A stretch of DNA of 64,000 nt from Actinomadura graeca (GTDB lineage Bacteria > Actinomycetota > Actinomycetes > Streptosporangiales > Streptosporangiaceae): positions 7,378,001 to 7,442,000 of the forward strand of contig NZ_CP059572.1 of NCBI RefSeq assembly GCF_019175365.1, in the 5' to 3' direction. Below the pieces are notes generated by a model, which saw nothing but the letters and a program-made list of their open reading frames with translations, did no database searches and had not been told where the DNA came from. The position numbers were made by a program, and so were the translations under genes. Shown here one piece after another: positions 53,765 through 62,477 of the stretch (positions are counted from its first letter, which is position 1; the number at the start of each line of letters is the position of its first letter).

Positions 53765-54508
53765 TCAGCGGGGTAGGGGCGAGGTTGCGCGGGGGACGGC
53801 CGCGAAGCCGCTGACGTGCAGCCAGGTGGGCAGGGCGCGGCAGGACGGGCGGTCGCCGGTGAGGCGGAGGGACCCGGTCTGGAGGGCGGCCGACCAGGTC
53901 AGGTCGCCCATCCAGATCCGGGTGAGGACGGGCACGTCGGTGTCCAGCCAGATGGTCACCGGGCGGCCGGGGTCGGTGTCGCAGACGTCGGCGCCCTCGG
54001 AGCGGGACAGCACCATCCACCAGTACTCCTGACCGGCTGAGGCGTCCGCGAAGTGCACCTGGACGGTGACCGGGCGCTCGGGCATGCGCTCCGGATCGGA
54101 CGCGCGGCCGATGTCGAGCATCAGCAGGGCCGGGTCGTACTCCTCCGGCAGGACCTCCTGCATCCAGCGGACGCCCCATGCGCCCATCAGCTCCAGGACC
54201 GGGCGCAGTTCCTCGCCCGCGGGGGTCAGCCGGTAGCGGGCCTCACCGTCGACCAGGTGACGCTCGACGAGCCCGGCCCGTTGGAGCTGGCGCAGCCGGG
54301 CGGCCAGCAACGTCGGGGACATCCGGGGCACGGCCCGCGCGATGGCGTTAAACCGGTCCTGGCCCCACAGCAGTTCGCGGATGACGAGCAGCGTCCAGCG
54401 CTCCGCGAGGATCTCGGCCGCGCGGGCGACCGGGCAGTACTGGCCGTAGCGCTTCACTGGTGACCGTGACGATCCACGTCCCCGCCTCCGTTCGCCGATG
54501 TCCTGCAC
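53765..54508 (-). CDS. HxlR family regulator with SCP2-like C-terminal domain
   Basis: A 247-aa protein. The winged helix spans about residues 18-115: YGQYCPVARAAEILAERWTLL, FNAIARAVPRMSPTLLAARL, GEARYRLTPAGEEL. A sterol-carrier-like C-terminal domain follows (about 140-245), as in actinobacterial HxlR fusions. The Cys in QYCPVA is the conserved redox-sensing position of the family. GTG 54508 has TACATT 7 nt upstream, so the mRNA is probably leaderless; GTG 54457 is an alternative. Divergent from a DsrE-like gene, with a palindrome in the gap. Confidence 0.88.
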   Translation of the reverse strand: MQDIGERRRGRGSSRSPVKRYGQYCPVARAAEILAERWTLLVIRELLWGQDRFNAIARAVPRMSPTLLAARLRQLQRAGLVERHLVDGEARYRLTPAGEELRPVLELMGAWGVRWMQEVLPEEYDPALLMLDIGRASDPERMPERPVTVQVHFADASAGQEYWWMVLSRSEGADVCDTDPGRPVTIWLDTDVPVLTRIWMGDLTWSAALQTGSLRLTGDRPSCRALPTWLHVSGFAAVPRATSPLPR

Positions 54509-54524
54509 TACAGAAAATGTACTG
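54506..54524. promoter_or_regulatory. candidate HxlR operator in the divergent promoter
   Basis: Imperfect inverted repeat CACTACA-GAAAA-TGTACTG (one mismatch) overlapping the minus-strand -10 box TACATT and the GTG start. Position and form fit autoregulation by the HxlR protein and control of the DsrE-like gene. Confidence 0.5.
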
Positions 54525-54581
54525 GTTCGGGACCGGGCCATGCCGAAGGATCGTCGGCAGGACGAGCGAAGGAGCGAGATC

Positions 54582-54947
54582 ATGTCCGGAAAAGCCGTGG
54601 TCAGTCTTATCACCGGGTTGGAGGACCCGGAGCGTGTCACCGTGGCGTTCCTGGTCGCCGTCGGCGCCGCCGAGCAGGGGCGTCCGACGCTGATGTTCCT
54701 CACCAAGGAGGCCGCGCGGCTGGCCGTCGAGGGGGTGGCGACGGGGGTCGCCTGCGACGGCTGCCCGCCGCTCGCCGACCTGGTCGCCCGCTACACCGCG
54801 GCCGGCGGCCGGTTCCTGGTCTGCCCGATCTGCTTCAACTCCCGCAAGCTCGACGAGAAGGGCCTGATCGCTGGCGCCGAGCTCGGCGGCACGGTCCCGA
54901 TGTGGGAGTGGATCGGCGACGAGGGCGCCACCACCTTCAGCTACTGA
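54582..54947 (+). CDS. DsrE family protein
   Basis: A 121-aa DsrE/DsrF-fold protein: VVSLITGLEDPERVTVAFLVAV-type opening, LMFLTKEAARLAVEG, and a Cys-rich centre (CDGCPPLADLV, FLVCPICFNSRKL) with four Cys that could carry persulphide. Such proteins handle sulphur transfer or reactive sulphur. ATG 54582 has AAGGAG 10 nt upstream. It is divergent from, and probably controlled by, the HxlR regulator. Confidence 0.88.
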   Translation: MSGKAVVSLITGLEDPERVTVAFLVAVGAAEQGRPTLMFLTKEAARLAVEGVATGVACDGCPPLADLVARYTAAGGRFLVCPICFNSRKLDEKGLIAGAELGGTVPMWEWIGDEGATTFSY

Positions 54948-55033
54948 ATTGATCCGGTGGGTGGGCGGGCCGATATCCGGGTGGTGCGGTTCGGCTAAGG
55001 CGGTCCTGCCCTTTCAGGCGTCCTCGGTCGCCG

Positions 55034-56305
55034 TCATGGGACGACCCGTAGTGTCGCGGGGCCCTTGAACTGGCTGAAGGGTCTGTAAACGGGGGGCCGT
55101 TCACCGTCTTCCAGATGCAGCCCGGGGTAGCGCCCGGCCAGAAGCTCCAGGGCGATCTCGAGTTCGAGTCTGGCGAGGGGGGCGCCGATGCAGTTGTGGA
55201 TTCCGTGGCCGAAGCTGAGGTGCTGTTTCGCGTTGGCCCGGTCGAGTCTGAATTCTCCTGGCGATGAGAAATGGTCGGCATCGTGGTTCGCCGAGGCGTA
55301 GAAGAGGAAGAGCCTGTCGCCTTTGGCGAACGTGACCTCGCCGACGGTCGTCTCTCGTGTCGCCGTGCGGAACAGTCCGAACACGGAGGTGTCGAAGCGC
55401 AGGCCCTCGGCGACGACCTGGTCGGCGGCGACGTCCCCGCGCACGAGGGCCGCCCAGCGGGAGGGGTGTTCGAGAAGGGCGCGGACGATGTTGGTGATGG
55501 CGTTGCCGGTGGTCTCCCATCCGGCGGCGATCAGGCCGATCGTCTGGGCGGCGATCTCGTCGGGGGTGAGCACACGTCCGTGCGGGTCTCCGAGGATCAT
55601 CACCGACATGAGGTCGTCGCCCGGCTGCGCCCGCCGGGTCTCCACCAGGTCGCGGAGGTAGGCCATCGCCTCGGTGAAGCCCCGGCCGTGGACGATCAGC
55701 TCGCTTTCGCCGAGCCCCGCCGTCCCGGCGAACAAGGCCATCTCGTGGGTGATCCACCGCCGGAGCTGGTCGTGCTCGCTGGAGGGGAAGCCGGTCACGT
55801 GCATGACGACCTCCAGCGGCACGACATCGGAGAACTCGCTCACCAGGTCGAAGGCGCCGGACGAGGGGAGCCGGTCGACGTTCCGCGCGATGATCTCGCG
55901 GATCGACGGCTCGAACGCGGCGATGGCGCCGGGCTTGAAGCCCTTGTGCACGATCCGGCGCACATCGGTATGCCGTGGCGGATCGCCGACCGTCACGATG
56001 GTGTTGTCGAACAGGAGATCCGCCGCCCGTTGCGCTTCGTCCGGCAGCCCGACGGGTCTGGGAAACGAATCGCTGGAGGAGAACGTCTTCGGATCAGCGG
56101 CGATCTGCTTGATGTCGTCGTATCGGGTGACGCACCAGGACTGCAGCGCCTCGGAAAAGAAGATGGGTTCCTGTGCGCGGGCCTTTTCCAGGAAACGGTA
56201 GGCCGAGCCGATATGCGGGCCGAACGGGTTGAAGGTGCGCAGGTCGAGCGCGTCGGTGTCGTCGCCCGTTAATGCCAGATCCCCCGGTGGTTCATCGGCT
56301 TGCAT
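55034..56305 (-). CDS. cytochrome P450
   Basis: A 423-aa bacterial class I P450. The I-helix has AAGWETTGN near residue 262 (Glu-Thr acid-alcohol pair), the K-helix ExxR is EGLR near 297, and the haem-ligand Cys is in FGHGIHNCIGAP near residue 372. ATG 56305 has AAGGAG 9-10 nt upstream, so the in-frame ATG 56335 is not needed. No ferredoxin gene is adjacent. Substrate unknown; possible secondary-metabolite or xenobiotic oxidation. Confidence 0.95.
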   Translation of the reverse strand: MQADEPPGDLALTGDDTDALDLRTFNPFGPHIGSAYRFLEKARAQEPIFFSEALQSWCVTRYDDIKQIAADPKTFSSSDSFPRPVGLPDEAQRAADLLFDNTIVTVGDPPRHTDVRRIVHKGFKPGAIAAFEPSIREIIARNVDRLPSSGAFDLVSEFSDVVPLEVVMHVTGFPSSEHDQLRRWITHEMALFAGTAGLGESELIVHGRGFTEAMAYLRDLVETRRAQPGDDLMSVMILGDPHGRVLTPDEIAAQTIGLIAAGWETTGNAITNIVRALLEHPSRWAALVRGDVAADQVVAEGLRFDTSVFGLFRTATRETTVGEVTFAKGDRLFLFYASANHDADHFSSPGEFRLDRANAKQHLSFGHGIHNCIGAPLARLELEIALELLAGRYPGLHLEDGERPPVYRPFSQFKGPATLRVVP

Positions 56306-56512
56306 GGGCTTCGTCTCCTTTGAAGGAGTCGGCACGTCAAACGCACGCTACCACCTGTATCCTCCGAGGTCGCGTTCCGCCATCTGATAGTGGCCGCTTG
56401 GCAAGGAGCGCGCTGTGACCTGCGGGTTTGTGCCCGAGCCATTCTCGTCGTGCCTTCGTTGTTCGGATGAAGTGGGAATGGGCCGTCGCTCTGGCGGGCC
56501 TTCGCGGCCGGT

Positions 56513-57955
56513 TCAGCGAGGCCCGGGCACGGGACGGCGCCGCGCCGCGGGACGGGCTGAGGCGGAGGCCGGCGGATCGGCCGGCCCGGGCCGGGGCCGG
56601 GCCGGACGGAGGAGGACGGCGGCGAACGCGCCGGCCAGTGACAGCGCGCCGCTGACGGCGATGGCGGGCGCGAAGCCGTCCGAGAAGGTCTGCGCGGTGC
56701 CGTAGCCGCCCTTGGCGCCGAAGACCGCGGCGAGGACGGCCACGCCGAGGACGGCGGCGAACTGGCGGAGCGTATTGAAGACGCCGGAGGCCGTCCCGAT
56801 CTCCTGGGGCGCGACGGCGTTGATGACGGAGGTCTGGGCGGCGGGCATCGCCATGCTGATCCCGGCGCCCGCCAGGATCATCGGGACGATCAGGTGGGGG
56901 AACGCGAGTGACGGGCCTGCTTCGAGGCTGATCCATCCCATGCCTGCCGCCTGCATGGTCAGGCCGGTGACGGTCAGCGTGCGGGCTCCCACGCGGTTCA
57001 CCAGCGTTCCGGCGAGGGGGGCGACGACCGTCACCGTCGCCGTCCACGGGACGAGGTGCAGCCCGGCGGCCAGTGGCCCGTCGCCCAGGGCCGTCTGGAG
57101 GAACTGCGCCATGAAGAAGAGGGAGCCGTAGAGGGACGCGTACATGAAGAGCGCGGCGGCGTTGCCGGCGGAGAAGCCGCGCGAACGGAACAGCCGCATC
57201 GGCACCATCGGCTGCCGGACGCGGAGCTCCCACGCGACGAAGCCCGCGAGGAGCACCGCGCCGGCCGCCAGGGCACCGTCCACCTCCAGGGCCGTCCAGC
57301 CGGTGGTGTTGGCGCGGATCAGGCCCCAGACCAGTCCGAGCGCGCCGGCGGTCACCAGGGCGACGCCGCCGAGGTCGAAGGACGCCGCGGCGCCACGGCT
57401 CTCCGGGACGCGGCGGAGCACCAGGGGGATGACGGCCACCCCGATCGGCACGTTGAGCCAGAAGATCCACTGCCAGGCGAGGCCCTCCGTGACGATCCCG
57501 CCGAGCACGGGGCCGGCCACCACCGCCAGGCCGATGAGCCCGGCGAAGACGCCCAGGGCCCTGGCGCGTCGTTCGGGCGGGAAACCGTGGCTGAGCAGCG
57601 CCATCGCGAGCGGCATCACCAGCGCCGCACCGCATCCCTGGACGGTGCGGGCGGTGATCAGCCAACCGATGCCGGGGGCCAGGGCGCACGCCGCGGATGC
57701 CGCCGTGAACAGCGCTATCCCGCCCACGAACATCCGCCTGCGCCCGAACCGGTCGCCGAGCGCGGCGCCGGTCATGAGCAGGACGGCGAAGCTCAGGGTG
57801 TAGGCGTTCACCGTCCATTCGAGCTGTTCCATGGTGGCGGACAGGTCCAGCCGGATGCTGGTCAGCGCGGTCGCCACCACCGTCGCGTCCAGGGCCACCA
57901 TCAGTGACGCCGCCGCGGTCAGGCCGAGCAGCCAGCCGCTTGTCCTCTGGGACAT
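56513..57955 (-). CDS. MFS efflux transporter, DHA2 (14-helix) type
   Basis: A 480-aa membrane protein with about 14 helices. DHA2 motifs are clear: LDATVVATALTSIRLDL in helix 1, GALGDRFGRRRMFVGG-type loop 2-3, and GPVLGGIVTEGLAWQWIFW in helix 5 (motif C). The C-terminal 35 residues are a Pro/Ala/Arg-rich tail. ATG 57955 has GGAGG 9 nt upstream. Such pumps expel drugs or dyes. Divergent from a sigma factor gene 135 bp away. Confidence 0.92.
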   Translation of the reverse strand: MSQRTSGWLLGLTAAASLMVALDATVVATALTSIRLDLSATMEQLEWTVNAYTLSFAVLLMTGAALGDRFGRRRMFVGGIALFTAASAACALAPGIGWLITARTVQGCGAALVMPLAMALLSHGFPPERRARALGVFAGLIGLAVVAGPVLGGIVTEGLAWQWIFWLNVPIGVAVIPLVLRRVPESRGAAASFDLGGVALVTAGALGLVWGLIRANTTGWTALEVDGALAAGAVLLAGFVAWELRVRQPMVPMRLFRSRGFSAGNAAALFMYASLYGSLFFMAQFLQTALGDGPLAAGLHLVPWTATVTVVAPLAGTLVNRVGARTLTVTGLTMQAAGMGWISLEAGPSLAFPHLIVPMILAGAGISMAMPAAQTSVINAVAPQEIGTASGVFNTLRQFAAVLGVAVLAAVFGAKGGYGTAQTFSDGFAPAIAVSGALSLAGAFAAVLLRPARPRPGPADPPASASARPAARRRPVPGPR

Positions 57956-58090
57956 GCGCGTTTCCTCCGGGTTGCGTTCCTCGGTATTCCATCGGTCGCC
58001 TGTACAGACCGGGCGGCGCCGCGGATTCGGCGGGCGGAGGCCGACGACTTCGACGGGCACCGCCGGTCAGTACAAGGGGAGGTGCGTCCT

Positions 58091-59068
58091 ATGCAGACCG
58101 ATGAGAGAAATCCCGACGAGTTCGCGCGGCTGTCCGATCCGTTCCGGCGGGAGCTGCTGGCCTACTGCTACCGGATGCTGGGTTCGGTGCACGACGCCGA
58201 GGACCTGGTGCAGGAGGTGTACCTGCGCGCGTGGCGCTCCTACGCCGGGTTCGACGGCCGGGCGTCGCTGCGGACGTGGCTGTACCGGATCGCCACCAAC
58301 GCGTGCCTGAACGCCCTGGAGCACAGCAGCCGGCGGGTGCTGCCCTCCGGCCTCGGAGCGCCGTCCGACGACGTGCCGCCGGTCGGCTCGCGCGCACCCG
58401 AGGTGACCTGGCTGGAGCCGTTCTCCGACAGGCTGATCGGACGCGCGCCGGACGACCCGGCCGCCGTGGTGGCGGCGCGGGCCGGGCTGCGGCTGGCCTT
58501 GATCGCCGCGCTCCAGTACCTGCCGGGCAGGCAGCGGGCGGTGGTGATCCTGCGGGACGTGCTGGCGTGGCCGGCGGCGGAGGTCGCCGAGCTGCTGGGC
58601 ATGACGGGCACGGGGGTGAACAGCACGCTGCTGCGCGCCCGTGCCCGGCTGGAGCGGCTCGTCCCCGCCAGCGACGAGATCACCGAGCCGGACGAACCGG
58701 AGATGCGGGAGCTGCTCGACCGGTTCGCCAAGGCGTTCGAGGCCGTCGACGTCCCCGCGATCACGCGGCTGCTCACCGAGCAGGCGGCCTGGGAGATGCC
58801 GCCCGTCCCGCAGTGGTTCAGCGGCAGGGACTCCATCGGGCGGCTCCTCACCGAGCGGTTGTCCTCGGGTCCCGGCGGCAACCGGCTCGTCCCCACCCGC
58901 GCGAACGGCCAGCCGGCGTTCGGCATGTACCTGCGAGGCGAGGACGGGCTACTGCGCGCGCACTCCATCCAGGTGCTCACCGTCTCGCGTGCCGGGATCG
59001 TCCACATTTCGAGCTTCATCGACCAGGCCCTGTTCGCTTCCTTCGGCCTGCCCCTCACCTATGAGTGA
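58091..59068 (+). CDS. SigG-like ECF sigma factor with SnoaL-like C-terminal domain
   Basis: A 325-aa sigma factor: sigma2 (about 15-85, DPFRRELLAYCYRMLGSVHD, RTWLYRIATNACLNAL), sigma4 (about 140-190, YLPGRQRAVVILRDVLAW, TGTGVNSTLLRARARL) and a SnoaL-like domain to the end (FAKAFEAVDVPAITRLL, PQWFSGRDSIGRLL). It matches actinobacterial SigG-type factors, which lack a separate anti-sigma factor. ATG 58091 with GGAGG upstream is preferred to GTG 58082, which overlaps the ribosome site. It may control the divergent efflux pump. Confidence 0.92.
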   Translation: MQTDERNPDEFARLSDPFRRELLAYCYRMLGSVHDAEDLVQEVYLRAWRSYAGFDGRASLRTWLYRIATNACLNALEHSSRRVLPSGLGAPSDDVPPVGSRAPEVTWLEPFSDRLIGRAPDDPAAVVAARAGLRLALIAALQYLPGRQRAVVILRDVLAWPAAEVAELLGMTGTGVNSTLLRARARLERLVPASDEITEPDEPEMRELLDRFAKAFEAVDVPAITRLLTEQAAWEMPPVPQWFSGRDSIGRLLTERLSSGPGGNRLVPTRANGQPAFGMYLRGEDGLLRAHSIQVLTVSRAGIVHISSFIDQALFASFGLPLTYE

Positions 59069-59094
59069 GTGTGGTGCTTCCCGCCGGAACGGGA

Positions 59095-62013
59095 TCATGG
59101 CGGTTCTGTGGCGGTATCGGTCGGGTGGTCGCCCTTGAGGAGGGCTTGGACGTCGCGGGCTTCGGGGACGTCGAGGTCGGTGTAGATCGCGAGGGCCTGC
59201 CGCGCGTGGTGGCGGGCGTGGTCCCGGTCGTGGCCGGAGGCTGGGGCGCCGAGATGGATGACGGCCAGGCCGGTGTGGGCGCGGGCGAGCTCGTAGCGGT
59301 CGCCCGTTTCGAGGGCGATGGCCAGGGCCAGCTCGTGCTGGACGCGGGCCCGGCCGTCGTGTCCGAGGTCGTGGAGCGTCTCGCCGAGGCCGTTGAGCGC
59401 GCGGGCCTGCCCGTTGCGGTCACCGTGCTCGTGGAAGAGCGCGAGGGCGCGGAGGTGGTGGTCGGCGGCCCGCCGGGGTCGGCCCTGCCGCCGGACGGGA
59501 AGCCCGAGGTTGGTCAGGGCGTCCGCCTCGCCGATGCGGTCGCCGATCTCGCGGTACAGCGCGAGGGCGCGGAGGTGGTGGTCGGCCGCCTGCGTGTACC
59601 GGCCCTCATGGTGGTGGACGTTGCCGAGGTTGCCCAGCATGCGCGCCTCACCGCGCCGGTCGCCGAGCCCGCGGTTGCGGGCCAGAGCCTCCCACAGGGC
59701 GCTGACCGCTTCGGCGTAGGCGCCCTGCCGCCAGCGCACCAGGCCGAGGTTTCCGAGAGCGCGGGCCTGCCCTGGCAGGTCGCCGATCTCGCGGTAGAGG
59801 GCGAGGGCCCGCCGGTTGCCGTCGGCGGCCCGCCGGTACCGGCCTTGGCGCCAGTGGACGATGCCGAGGCTGCTCAGGGCGCGGGCCTGCCCGTAGCGGT
59901 CGCCGGTCGCCTCGAAGATCGCCAGCGCCTCCTGGACGATCTGGTCGGCGCGCTCGTAGCGGCCCTGGTACCAGTGGACGCCGCCGAGGCTGGTCAGGAG
60001 GTGCGCCTCCCCGCCTCGGTCGCCCGAGGCCGCGGCCGCGCGGCGGGCATGGCCGTAGAGGTTCTCCGCGTCGGTGAGGTGGCCGCCGATGTCGAGGTAG
60101 CGGAACAGGGTGGCGGCCAGGCGGGTCGCATGCTCCGGCAGGCCGTGCGCGGCGGCGTGGGCGCAGACGGCGACGAGGTTGGGCCGTTCGGCGTCCAGCC
60201 AGGCGAGGGCGGCGGCCGGTTCGTCCACCGGCGCGCCGGGCGTCTCGGCCGCCGGGACGCGGGGACGGCGGTCCTTCTCGGCCGGGTACAGGACGTCCAT
60301 CGCGGCGGCCGCGGTGCCCAGGTAGTGGTCGAACAGCCTGGTAAGGGCCGCGCGGCACCGGTCCGGGGACTCCTCGGCCGCGACGGTCTCGGCGGCGAAG
60401 GCCCGCGTCAGGTCGTGGTACCGGTAGCGTCCGAGCGCGGGCTGGTGCAGGAGGTGGACGTCGAGGAGGTCCTCGCACAGGCGGCGGGCCTGTTCGGCGG
60501 TCGTGCCCGCGAGCGAGGCCGCGGCGTGGACGTCGGCGTCCGCTCCGGGGTGCAGGCCGAGGCGCCGGAACATCCGCCGCTGGTCGGGCGTGAGGGCACG
60601 GTAGGACAGCGCGAAGGCCGCGGCGACGTCGCGTTCCCGGTCGTTCAGGACGGTGAGCGCGCCGCGATGCTCGGCGAGACGTCCGGCCAGGTACGTCACG
60701 GTCCAGGCCGGACGCGAACGCAGGTGCGCGGCGGCGATCCGGACGGCAAGCGGCAGCCGCCCGCACAGGTCCACGACCCGCCTTGCCGCGTCGATCTCGT
60801 CGGCGCCGATACGGCGCGGTGAGGCACCGGCGACGAGCACGGCCAGCCCGTCGGCGGGGGCCAGCACGTCCAGCGAGATCGGCAGGGCCTCGTCGAGGGA
60901 GATCAGCCGTCGCCGGCTCGTCACCAGCACGAGGCATTCCGCCTCCCCCGGCAGCAGCGGCCGGACCTGCTCCGCGCCGGAGGCGTTGTCGAGCACGATC
61001 AGCGTCCGGGTCCCGGCCAGCCGGCTGCGGTAGAGCGCGGCGCGTTCGTGCACGTCGTGGGGGATCCGCTCGCCGGGCACCCCCAACGCCCGCAGCAGCC
61101 GTTCGAGCGCGTCCTCGGGACTTACCGGGTCGACCGAGTCAGTGTGCCCGTGGAGATCCAGGAACAGGCATCCGTCGTCGAACCGATCGGCGAGGAGGTG
61201 GGCCGCGTGCACGGCGAGGGCCGTCTTGCCGATCCCGGCCATGCCGTCGATGGCCGAGATGGCCGCCACGCCCGCAGGACGCCGCCCGTCCGCGGCGAGG
61301 TGCAGGAGCCGCGACAGTTCGTCGTCCCGACCGGTGAAATGCGCCGTGTCCGCGGGCAATTGCCGTGGAGGAGACCAGTTGTCGTTCACCGGCCGGGGCG
61401 TTGGCAGCGGCGGGAGCGTCGCGGGGTCCGCGTCGTCCGGGAAGGGACGGTCGGGCAGGCACACCCACGCGTCGGTCTTGGTCTCCTTCTCCAGCACCCG
61501 CGCCCGGCGATACGAGAAGGGCGAGCTTCGCCGTTCGTGCCGGACGACCTCCGCGTAGAAGGAATTGGAGACCGCGAGTGCGAGAAGCCCCGAGGAACAC
61601 GCCAGTGCCTGCTTGAACGGCTCGGCGTTCAATATCCGGAACGTCAGGTTGATCGCGCTCCCGACGACACCGTGTTCGTCATACTGGATGTGACCTGCAT
61701 TCATCGCTATCCGTAACCGGATCCGAGCCTGCCACTCGCATTCCTGGTTGTAGGCGGCCAATTCCTTGGCGAGCAGAATTGGGAGATCGGTGACGAGAAC
61801 CTTCCTGGGTATCTCGGATGACACGAGTACCAGGGCCCCGTCGCCGCGATCCTCCCGATAGCAGTCGTCCCACGGCACCGCCGAACCGTCGAACGCCTTG
61901 GACAACGCCTCGTACAGTCCGCCGCGCACCACCACCCGGTCGGCGTCGGACCTCAGGGGGTCGCCGAAACCCTCGATGTCGGCGCACACGATCGACCGAT
62001 GCACCGTGCTCAT
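59095..62013 (-). CDS. nucleotide-cyclase-like/NB-ARC/TPR signalling protein
   Basis: A 972-aa STAND protein. Residues 1-165 are a class III cyclase-like domain: CADIEGFG (first metal Asp), REDRGDGALVLV (second) and GVVGSAINLTFRI with the Asn and Arg of the active site; Glu fills the usual purine-specifying Lys position. The NB-ARC ATPase has Walker A GMAGIGKTAL near 258, Walker B TLIVLDNA near 340 and LPLAVRIAAAHL (GLPLA motif) near 425. From about 640 to 950 there are eight or more TPRs (GQARALGNLGLVRWRQG type). ATG 62013 has AAGGGAG upstream. Related proteins are regulators or defence sensors; the role is open. Confidence 0.9.
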   Translation of the reverse strand: MSTVHRSIVCADIEGFGDPLRSDADRVVVRGGLYEALSKAFDGSAVPWDDCYREDRGDGALVLVSSEIPRKVLVTDLPILLAKELAAYNQECEWQARIRLRIAMNAGHIQYDEHGVVGSAINLTFRILNAEPFKQALACSSGLLALAVSNSFYAEVVRHERRSSPFSYRRARVLEKETKTDAWVCLPDRPFPDDADPATLPPLPTPRPVNDNWSPPRQLPADTAHFTGRDDELSRLLHLAADGRRPAGVAAISAIDGMAGIGKTALAVHAAHLLADRFDDGCLFLDLHGHTDSVDPVSPEDALERLLRALGVPGERIPHDVHERAALYRSRLAGTRTLIVLDNASGAEQVRPLLPGEAECLVLVTSRRRLISLDEALPISLDVLAPADGLAVLVAGASPRRIGADEIDAARRVVDLCGRLPLAVRIAAAHLRSRPAWTVTYLAGRLAEHRGALTVLNDRERDVAAAFALSYRALTPDQRRMFRRLGLHPGADADVHAAASLAGTTAEQARRLCEDLLDVHLLHQPALGRYRYHDLTRAFAAETVAAEESPDRCRAALTRLFDHYLGTAAAAMDVLYPAEKDRRPRVPAAETPGAPVDEPAAALAWLDAERPNLVAVCAHAAAHGLPEHATRLAATLFRYLDIGGHLTDAENLYGHARRAAAASGDRGGEAHLLTSLGGVHWYQGRYERADQIVQEALAIFEATGDRYGQARALSSLGIVHWRQGRYRRAADGNRRALALYREIGDLPGQARALGNLGLVRWRQGAYAEAVSALWEALARNRGLGDRRGEARMLGNLGNVHHHEGRYTQAADHHLRALALYREIGDRIGEADALTNLGLPVRRQGRPRRAADHHLRALALFHEHGDRNGQARALNGLGETLHDLGHDGRARVQHELALAIALETGDRYELARAHTGLAVIHLGAPASGHDRDHARHHARQALAIYTDLDVPEARDVQALLKGDHPTDTATEPP

Positions 62014-62156
62014 CCCGGCGGGCTCCCTTCGGCCGAACAGGGAAACAGGACGGACGTCCGCTCGACGACCCGGGTCATCGAGGGCGGAGCCTAGCCTGCG
62101 AATCCGCCCATGAGACGGCCGATCAAGGACGACGGTTGTTGGTCCTTTGACCTTCT

Positions 62157-62236
62157 GAGGCAGAACCGGCGCGCCTACCCTGACCCGCGACACCGAAGAG
62201 CTGATCCGTAAGGTGGTTGAGGAGAAGTGGACGTGA
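62157..62236 (+). pseudogene. remnant of an XRE-family regulator (C-terminal end only)
   Basis: The frame ending TGA 62234-62236 reads TRDTEELIRKVVEEKWT and resembles the last residues of XRE/DUF5753 regulators. It overlaps the DUF397 start in GTGA, as intact pairs do. Upstream an in-frame stop appears at about 62154 and nothing of the helix-turn-helix remains. Confidence 0.55.
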
Positions 62237-62409
62237 GTGATGCGCTGTGGCGTAAGAGCAGCCGGAGCACGAACAACGGCGGCGCTTGTGTTGAACTGGC
62301 TTCTGTGGCGGGTGCGGTCGCCGTCCGTGACTCCAAGGATCCGGATGGGCCCCGGTTGGTGGTGGGGTGTGGGGAGTTCGCGGGCTTGGTGGCGGTGTTG
62401 AAGCGCTGA
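62233..62409 (+). CDS. DUF397 domain protein
   Basis: A 58-aa protein with the complete DUF397 pattern: [34 protein letters not shown] and a final FAGLVAVLKR. DUF397 proteins almost always follow an XRE regulator with which they form a signalling pair affecting differentiation. Here only a remnant of that partner is present. GTG 62233 is chosen because GAGGAG lies 6 nt upstream and the overlap with the remnant's TGA is typical; GTG 62227 is too close to the ribosome site. Confidence 0.9.
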   Translation: MSDALWRKSSRSTNNGGACVELASVAGAVAVRDSKDPDGPRLVVGCGEFAGLVAVLKR

Positions 62410-62477
62410 CCGCCCGGACGGTGAGTCTTGGTCAGCTGGGCCGGGGCTTCGTTTGCTAGAACGACCGCTTCGTGTGT

